Assembly (NCBI RefSeq): GCF_000218685.1
Contig: NW_006763301.1
Span: 496,001 to 560,000, forward strand
Length of the DNA stretch: 64,000 bases
Reading direction: 5' to 3'
Source: Serpula lacrymans var. lacrymans S7.9
Lineage: Eukaryota > Basidiomycota > Agaricomycetes > Boletales > Serpulaceae
Part shown: piece after piece, positions 57,792 to 64,000 of the stretch
Position numbering within the stretch: position 1 is the stretch's first letter
Layout: each line of letters begins with the position of its first letter
Position numbers and translations under genes: made by a program
The notes under the pieces: model-generated
The model's input: only the letters and a program-made list of their open reading frames with translations
Database searches by the model: none
What the model was told of the DNA's origin: nothing

Positions 57792-60006
57792 ATGCCTTCG
57801 CTGGAAGAATATGCAGCAAAGCGCGCTGCTCTCATGAAAACTGATAGAGGTTTTCGTATCGACCATGCCAAATCTGCGAGCGAGTCTGCCACTGAGATTG
57901 AGGCCGATAGGATCATACGACAAATTCGAGAGATAGAGGCGAAATCCATCTGGAGCGCAGAACACGATAATATACCTCATCCATTTCCTGGCATGGAATT
58001 TCTGACCGGTAAAACACCTACGAGACGTCAGTTACTTGATGTCATATTCTAAAAAGCCACCTTGAAGGGAGGAACATCATCGTCAAAACCAGACTCTTTC
58101 GACTATTGAGCAAGGTAAAAGTGTTGACTACGTCATTTAATTCAACTAACACTATACACAGATGCCAAAAGGTGCACTACTACATGCTCATCTAGATGTG
58201 ACCGTTAACGCAAGCACACTGCTTAAACTGGCCCTCCAACAATCTGCCATCCATATCCGTGTCCCGACACCCGTCAGTATCGGCGTGCCACTTTCTGCAA
58301 TTGTTCCAGATTTCAGCGTTCAGCATCACGATTTTCATGCTGAATTCTTATCATTGTGTGACGTATCTTATGTACCAAATGCGTGGGTGTCATTGAGAAA
58401 GGCGCGGGAGATGTTTTCGCCCACTCTTGGTGGGCCAGACGGCTTTGAACAATGGATCATCGGTGCTTTGTCTATTAATGCAACTGAAGCTTACTTGACA
58501 CATAACACCAATGCCAAAGTAGGTTTCTCGCACAAGTTTTTGAACACTGACGAGACTATTATTCTGTATAGATCTGGAAGAAATTTACAGACGCAATTGC
58601 ACTCTCTTCGGTATTGCTCAAGTTTACCTTGCCACCGATGGTGCATTGTCTGATACGACAGTTTATCTGCTAGAAACTGGTTTACTATGCTCCTATTTGG
58701 TCAGCTTACATTCGACAATTCCTTGTGGATAATATCGCAGATGGTGTATCTTACATCGAAGTTCGTGTGAACTTCACGCCCAAGTAATCTATTCTACCTC
58801 GTCATGTTTTCCAAGCTGACTGTAGCTCTTCATAAGATATATGTTTGGTGCTGATGGACGGGAAGATGTACCTCACCGAGATTGGCTTGTTGCATTTGAT
58901 CAGGTTTGCAATGAAATCAAACAGGACTTACACGATGAAGGACGAGATGATGACTTTTTTGGTGCTAAAGTGCGTATTGGATGTAAATGCTCCATCCCTC
59001 GCTAACCATGCATCATATCGTCATATATCAAGATTATATACACAGCGATCAAAACGGTTGAACCAGCAGGCCTAGACTGGTACCTTGAAGATTGCATTGC
59101 TCTAAAGCAGGAGTTTCCCTATCTCGTCGCTGGTTTCGATCTTGTAGGCGACGAAAATCTACTCAGACCTCTCATTGACTATCTGGAGCCGTTTTTGCGT
59201 TTTGAAGAACGCAAAAAGGAACTTGGCCTTGATATTCCGTTCATTTTCCATGCTGGCGAAACATGTGGTGATGGTACAGTGGCTGACAACAACTTATATG
59301 ATGCCATATTACTAGGTACTAAACGTATAGGACATGGGTACGATTGTTGTCTCGACTTGTTTCCTGTCTGACGTGATCAACTCGTCCAGTTTCTCATTAG
59401 TCAAACACCCCAGTCTCTTGCAGATCTGCAGAGAGAAAGGAATTTTGGTAGAGGTCTGCCCTATCTCGTACGTAGGCCACGTTCATTGTACGTAGCTTTA
59501 TCCCTCTTGTTGACATCCAATACAGGAACGAGATATTGGTATTTGACTGTTGTTCCATACCTCATGAGTTCATTTCTAACATGATTCTAGCGCTTGACTT
59601 CATCAATGCCAATGCATCCGCTTCCCGTCCTTGTCAATAATGGTATACCAGTCGCTCTTAGTTCAGATGATCCAGCAGTATTCGGGAACATGGGTTTAAC
59701 GTATGACTTTTTTCAGGTAAGAAGCAAATCAACTATCAGCTGTAGGGTGCTGGATTAGCATACACCACTGCAGGTGCTTGTTGCCAGCGAGATTACTGGT
59801 TTGATTATGCTTGGTCACTTTGCGCGGGATAGTATCACTGTGAGTTCACTCGTCATCATCGCGCGATAGAGGTCGCGAATTTCTGGTTTGTATTCCAGTA
59901 TTCGACTCTCAATGACACGGAAAAGTCGCTTGTTATGGGGGCATGGGAAAAACGTTGGGCAAAGTTTGTAAAGGAGATAGTGGAGTTTTCTGAAGACCTT
60001 CAATGA
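57792..60006 (+). CDS. Adenosine deaminase-related (ADGF-type) hydrolase, copy 1
   Basis: This is a metal-dependent deaminase of the ADGF/CECR1 branch of adenosine deaminases. The N-terminal helix region reads EIEADRIIRQIREIEAKSIW. The zinc motif MPKGALLHAHLD (His-x-His) follows an intron. Later come DIPFIFHAGETCGDG (His and catalytic Glu), LLGTKRIGHGFSL (His) and VALSSDDPAVFGNMGLTYDF (paired Asp), so all metal and catalytic residues seem present. It ends SEDLQ-stop at 60006. Unlike secreted animal ADGFs it starts without a signal peptide (PSLEEYAAKRAALMKTDR), so an intracellular role in purine salvage is more likely. About ten introns are present. Confidence 0.88.
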
Positions 60007-60446
60007 AGGTCTTTCGGTTTTTGGCGATTACTTTTACTCCAGAACTGCTCCACTTGAACTATCGTGATCAACGATAGTACCTTTTCTCTGGTCCCTTCAA
60101 CTGGATCCTTCCATTTTGTTTCTTCCCTTGTGATCAAAGGACTGACCACCATTTCTCCGGGAAAACGTGGAGTCCTCGGTCTGCCGTCCCTCAACGGATG
60201 CTCTTCTGCTTTGACTCCTCTCGGTACTCAGTTTGAATCCAGCTAACTGGTTCCAGTTGAACTTGCAACATGTATTCGTATCCCTCGCTTGCTTGGTACA
60301 ATATCAAATCTTGGCCCGTTCTTTGTTGTCGGCCGCTGGGTTTGTTTTCTCCCATCTTTGGCAGCATACGGAGTCTGCCGGAAGATCATGATATTTGAAG
60401 GCTCGGTCACAATGACTCGAATGCCAGGGTTACCTCTACGACTACG
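60007..60446. other. Intergenic stretch between the tandem ADGF genes
   Basis: This is 440 bases with short open frames that have no protein-like content. It holds the 3' end of copy 1 and the promoter of copy 2. Confidence 0.5.
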
Positions 60447-62685
60447 ATGCTATCGAATTCAATCGATATTGCTGGCTATGAACGAAGTCGAGTCCAGCTA
60501 ATTGACGAAGACCGTGCACTCCGAGTCGATCATCCTAGAACAGTCAAATTCACCGCCGCTGAAATTGAGGCTGATCGTATAGTTCGCAACATTCGCTCAC
60601 TGGAAACTCAGTCGATATGGGGCGCTGATCATGAAGACATTCCTCACGTGTTCCCTGGAATGGAATTTCTAACTGGTGCATGAATTTATTGTCCTCAATC
60701 TCGCATCTCTAAACAAGTCTCGACTTATAGCAAAGGATATCATTGTAAAGACAAAACTCTTTCAGATATTAACCAGAGTAAGCAAGAACCGTTAATATAC
60801 CCACTTGAGAGCGTCATTGATTGTCATGCCCGCACAGATGCCAAAGGGCGCTCTCCTTCATATTCACCAGGGTGCATCAGTTGATGCGAGTGTCATGCTT
60901 CGTCTCGCTCTCCAGCAACCTGCCATTCACATTAGCTGTCCTAATGTGATAAACGCATCGACAATACTTTCCACATCCCCTAGATTCAAGGCTTTCCCCG
61001 AAGATCGATATTTCGATGCTTATGGTTTAACTGAGCTTTCGTATATACCAAACACTTGGGTTTCTGTCCAAAAAGCAAGAGAAAATTTTGACTCAGCCCT
61101 TGGTGGGCCAGAAGGTTTTGACCGATGGGTAGTTGGGGCTATGACAATCAATCCCACTGAGGCCTACGGATCTCACAATACAGTTAAAAAGGTAGCGTTC
61201 TATGAGCTCTGATGTTCATATCTAGTCTAACAGGGTGATGCCATGATGAGATATGGCAGAAGTTCGGCGACGCTTTCATGGTTTTGGATGTGAGTCTTCA
61301 CGCCCACCATGCTACATCCAGGACTAATGGCGGTATAGCCTCTCATAAGATTCCTGCCAATCTGGGCAGAGCATTTACGAGCGTTCTTATTGGCCTGCAT
61401 TGACGATGGGATATCGTACACTGAAATTCGTACCAATACTTTCGCTAAGTGCACTTCTTTTGACCCTGCCTACACGTACGAGATTGCAGCGGATGGCCAG
61501 TCCTCTGTCTCACGGAGAGAACTTTTCCTCATCTTTGACAAAGTCGTGAACGATATCAGGTCAGAAATGAAAGTGCAAGGTAGGGGGGATGAGTTTATAG
61601 GAGCGAAGGTATACATATTTGTCTTTCTCCGATGATCTATAGCTGATGCTATACTAGATTATCTACGTCTTGCAGAGATTTGTGGACAACAAGGCGCTAG
61701 ATGCAGAACTTGAGCAATGCCTTTCTATGAAATTGGAGTTCCCTCACTTGATCGTTGGTCCGGTCCTGCAATGCTGTTCTCTGAGATGATGTGGACTCAA
61801 TCCTTATATTTCAGGTTTTGACCTTGTCGGAGATGAAGAAGCGCACAAGCCGTTGATTGATTACCTTGAGCCATTGCTACGATTCAAGCAGCGCCAACAA
61901 GAGCTTGGTGTGGATATACCCTTTTTCTTCCATGCAGGGGAAACCCTCGGGGATGGCTCCAAAGCGGATATGAATCTCTATGATGCTATCCTATTGGGAA
62001 CCAAACGCATAGGTCACGGGTGAAGTGATCTAACGTCCGATACTTTCGAATCATGTTGACAGTGGTGCTGCCAGGTTCTCTCTAGTCAAACATCCGAAAT
62101 TAATGGAGATCTGCAGAGAAAAGCGCATAGCGCTTGAAGTTTGCCCTATATCGTGAGTTTAGTGCGTGTCATCTTTGATCATTTATTCACAAAGCATCTG
62201 GCAGGAATGAAGTCTTGGTAAAGGCTAACCTATGTTTTACGCCGCTCACTCTGACGTTCAATCTAAGCGCTTGACATCATCGATGCCAATGCATCCTCTT
62301 CCGATTTTTATGAACAATGGAATTCCAGTGGTACTCTGCTCTGATGATCCGGGTATCTTCGGTAATATGGGACTTTCGTTTGATTTCTTTCAGGTGGGTT
62401 ATATTTTGTGGTGAGTTTTTTCTTGCAAGGCCAAACGCTACACGAATTGCACAGGTCTTGGTGTCGAGCGAGGTCACCGGACTGCTGACTCTTGGCCAGA
62501 TGGCTCGTGATAGCATCGAGGTGATTACGGTATTTCTTATCTTCCAGGCTGTAGCTCTGACTTATTGGGCATAGTGCTCTACACTCGTCGGAGAGGAAAA
62601 ACAACGTGCAATGTTGGCATGGGAAAGACGATGGGCGATGTTCATCAAGGAGATAGTCCAGATGGAGGCAGAGTACCTCAATTAG
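60447..62685 (+). CDS. Adenosine deaminase-related (ADGF-type) hydrolase, copy 2
   Basis: This is a tandem paralogue of the gene at 57792, with the same exon plan. It has EIEADRIVRNIRSLETQSIW, MPKGALLHIHQGASVD (His-x-His kept, though the usual Ala-His-Leu context is changed), DIPFFFHAGETLGDGSKAD, LLGTKRIGHGFSL and VVLCSDDPGIFGNMGLSFDF. It ends in AEYLN-stop at 62685. The first ATG at 60447 gives no signal peptide. The two proteins differ at many positions, so the duplication is old. Changes around the zinc His and at the Asp-Asp motif (PG for PA) may alter substrate preference. Confidence 0.87.
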
Positions 62686-63238
62686 TGGTGCTACTGCTGT
62701 GTCGATTTTGACGCCCCCTCTCACGATTGCTGTCATATTGCAACTGGCATTGACAGACAACCAATGTTTGTACGACTATTGTAATGATTGAATTTTTGAA
62801 CCATATGCATGAGAAGGGCATGATGTGGCTGTAATGTTGGCCCGTGTTTGCCCGCCTGTCTTACCAGATTGAAACGATAACCCCCGCTTGCCTGTTGCTG
62901 TACTCCGACGTGTTAGCCTTTGGGAGCGCCTTTCTTGCCAGGGTACGGGAGAATTGACATTCCATACGGCCAGTTAGTATTGACATTGTGCTGAAGCTCA
63001 AAAAAGTCTTATTTCAAGTGCAGAATAGCGAGCTAATAGCTTGGTTTCCAAGGTAAGTCCATGTCTGTCTCTGTCAGTGCCCCCTTCCAACCTCGCATCC
63101 CCCATCCTTGCCTTCCCCCGTCCTCTTTCCGTCAGACATCCCGAATCCTCCCCTTTCCAAGCCCCATACATCACCTAATTACAAGGCCCTCACTCCACCC
63201 CGTCTGCTTAACCCAAAAAATAATAAACTGAATTGGCC
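62686..63238. promoter_or_regulatory. Intergenic/promoter region with CT-rich tract
   Basis: This is about 550 bases. The last 170 (63070-63230) are strongly pyrimidine-rich on the + strand, as often seen just upstream of highly expressed basidiomycete genes. No other feature is seen. Confidence 0.5.
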
Positions 63239-64000
63239 ATGGCAGAAGCTGACTCCACACGCAAGAGGTCGCGCTCACCCTCCGACAGTGAGCAGCAGAA
63301 ACACCACAAACGTGCAAATACAGGCGCTACGGCACCCTCGGATGAATCACCAGCCAACAACCACCACCAGGGCTCCGGTTCAGCTACTGCTTCCTCTATG
63401 ACTCATGATGTTACTATGACGGAAGCTCCCGCTTCCGTAGCAGACACCGCTGCATCTACTCCTTCTCCACACGCATCCTCCTCCGAACGCAAAGGCGACA
63501 AGTCCCGCAACGGCAACGACGACGTGGGCAAATCCTCGGCGACCACTTCCGCAGCACCTTCTTCGTCAACAAGTTCTACCACCCCTCCCTCAGCCATGAT
63601 TCACATGCGCTGTCTTATTGTCACCCAGGATGCATCTATCATTATCGGAAAGGGAGGTTCGCACGTTAACGAAATCAGAGAGAAGAGTGGGGCGCGTGTG
63701 ATGGTTTCCGAAAGCATCCCCGGAAACCCAGAGAGAATTCTTAATGTTAGCGGGCCTCTCGATGCAGTATCCAAGGTTGGGATAACCTCTTTATGCTCGC
63801 ATATATGTCTTGCTTCATCTTTTTACATTCACTAGGCATTTGGCCTGATAGTCCGAAGGATTAACGACGAACCATTTGACGTACCTTCAGTTCCCGGCAG
63901 TCGCGCAGTTACCATTAAGTTTATGATTCCAAATTCTCGCATGGGGTCCGTCATAGGAAAACAAGGATCCAAGATAAAAGAGATCCAAGATGCTAGTGGT
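63239..64000 (+). CDS. KH-domain RNA-binding protein (PCBP/Hek2-like), 5' part
   Basis: The gene runs off the window. A Ser/Pro-rich disordered N-terminus of about 110 residues precedes the first KH domain: HMRCLIVTQDASIIIGKGGS with the GxxG loop GKGG, then VNEIREKSGARVMVSESI and RILNVSGPLDAV. After an intron (about 63775-63834) the second KH domain begins: VTIKFMIPNSRMGSVIGKQG, then SKIKEIQDASG at the end. This arrangement is that of poly(C)-binding proteins and yeast Hek2/Pbp2, which bind mRNA for stability and localisation. Confidence 0.88.

Noticed and set aside
1..64000. CRISPR arrays, bacterial operons, rRNA genes
   Set aside because: No regularly spaced identical short repeats with unique spacers, and all genes are intron-containing and fungal in character.

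Overview
This window looks like nuclear DNA from a mushroom-forming basidiomycete (Agaricomycetes). Genes are dense and broken by many short GT-AG introns of about 45-65 bases. The gene content includes a FunK1 kinase, an alpha-type protein kinase, a fungal G-protein gamma subunit, a GID-complex WD40 protein and a fused tryptophan synthase. There are no bacterial-type operons, no CRISPR array and no rRNA or tRNA gene that I could recognise. All calls come from reading translations by eye, so exon borders are approximate unless the splice sites are described.

Region 1 (1-14.3 kb) is ordinary gene-rich DNA: G-gamma (+), a TLC-domain membrane protein (+), metaxin/Sam37-like (-), Vps54 of the GARP tethering complex (+), a WDR26/Gid7 WD40 protein (+) and a FunK1-type kinase whose catalytic-loop Asp is replaced (-).

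Region 2 (14.3-35 kb) is a nest of mobile elements. A dead PIF/Harbinger-like element (14383-21006, TSD ATT) carries a broken transposase and a second antisense ORF. It was itself hit by LTR elements: a degenerate one at about 15607-18123 and a solo LTR at 19434-20060. Beside it lies a very young, full-length chromodomain Ty3/gypsy retrotransposon (22211-30490, 628-base LTRs, 5-base TSD). This element has an extra ORF before gag, a Tf1-like self-priming site and a changed reverse-transcriptase active-site motif. At about 33.06-34.8 kb is a segmental duplication that joins a piece of the FunK1 gene to the WD40 half of the WDR26/Gid7 gene. It also preserves the empty target site of the Harbinger insertion. 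A coiled-coil protein of unknown function sits at 31.5-32.8 kb.

Region 3 (35-44 kb): after elongin A (-) comes a complete DNA transposon, 36743-44049, with 248-base terminal inverted repeats and a 6-base target duplication (AAGGGA). It encodes an integrase-core (DDE) transposase, an apparently intact alpha-type protein kinase with an N-terminal zinc motif, and a small protein with a viroplasmin/RNase-H1-N-like domain. A eukaryotic DNA transposon carrying a protein kinase is the most unusual thing in the window.

Region 4 (44-64 kb) is again housekeeping DNA: splicing factor cwf18/CCDC12 (-) and mitochondrial GUF1/EF4 (+) sharing a 146-base bidirectional promoter; eIF2B-beta (-); bifunctional tryptophan synthase (-); asparaginase with C-terminal ankyrin repeats (+); the monopolin/Csm1-like kinetochore protein (-); two tandem adenosine-deaminase-like (ADGF) genes (+,+); and the 5' part of a KH-domain RNA-binding protein (+) that runs off the window.
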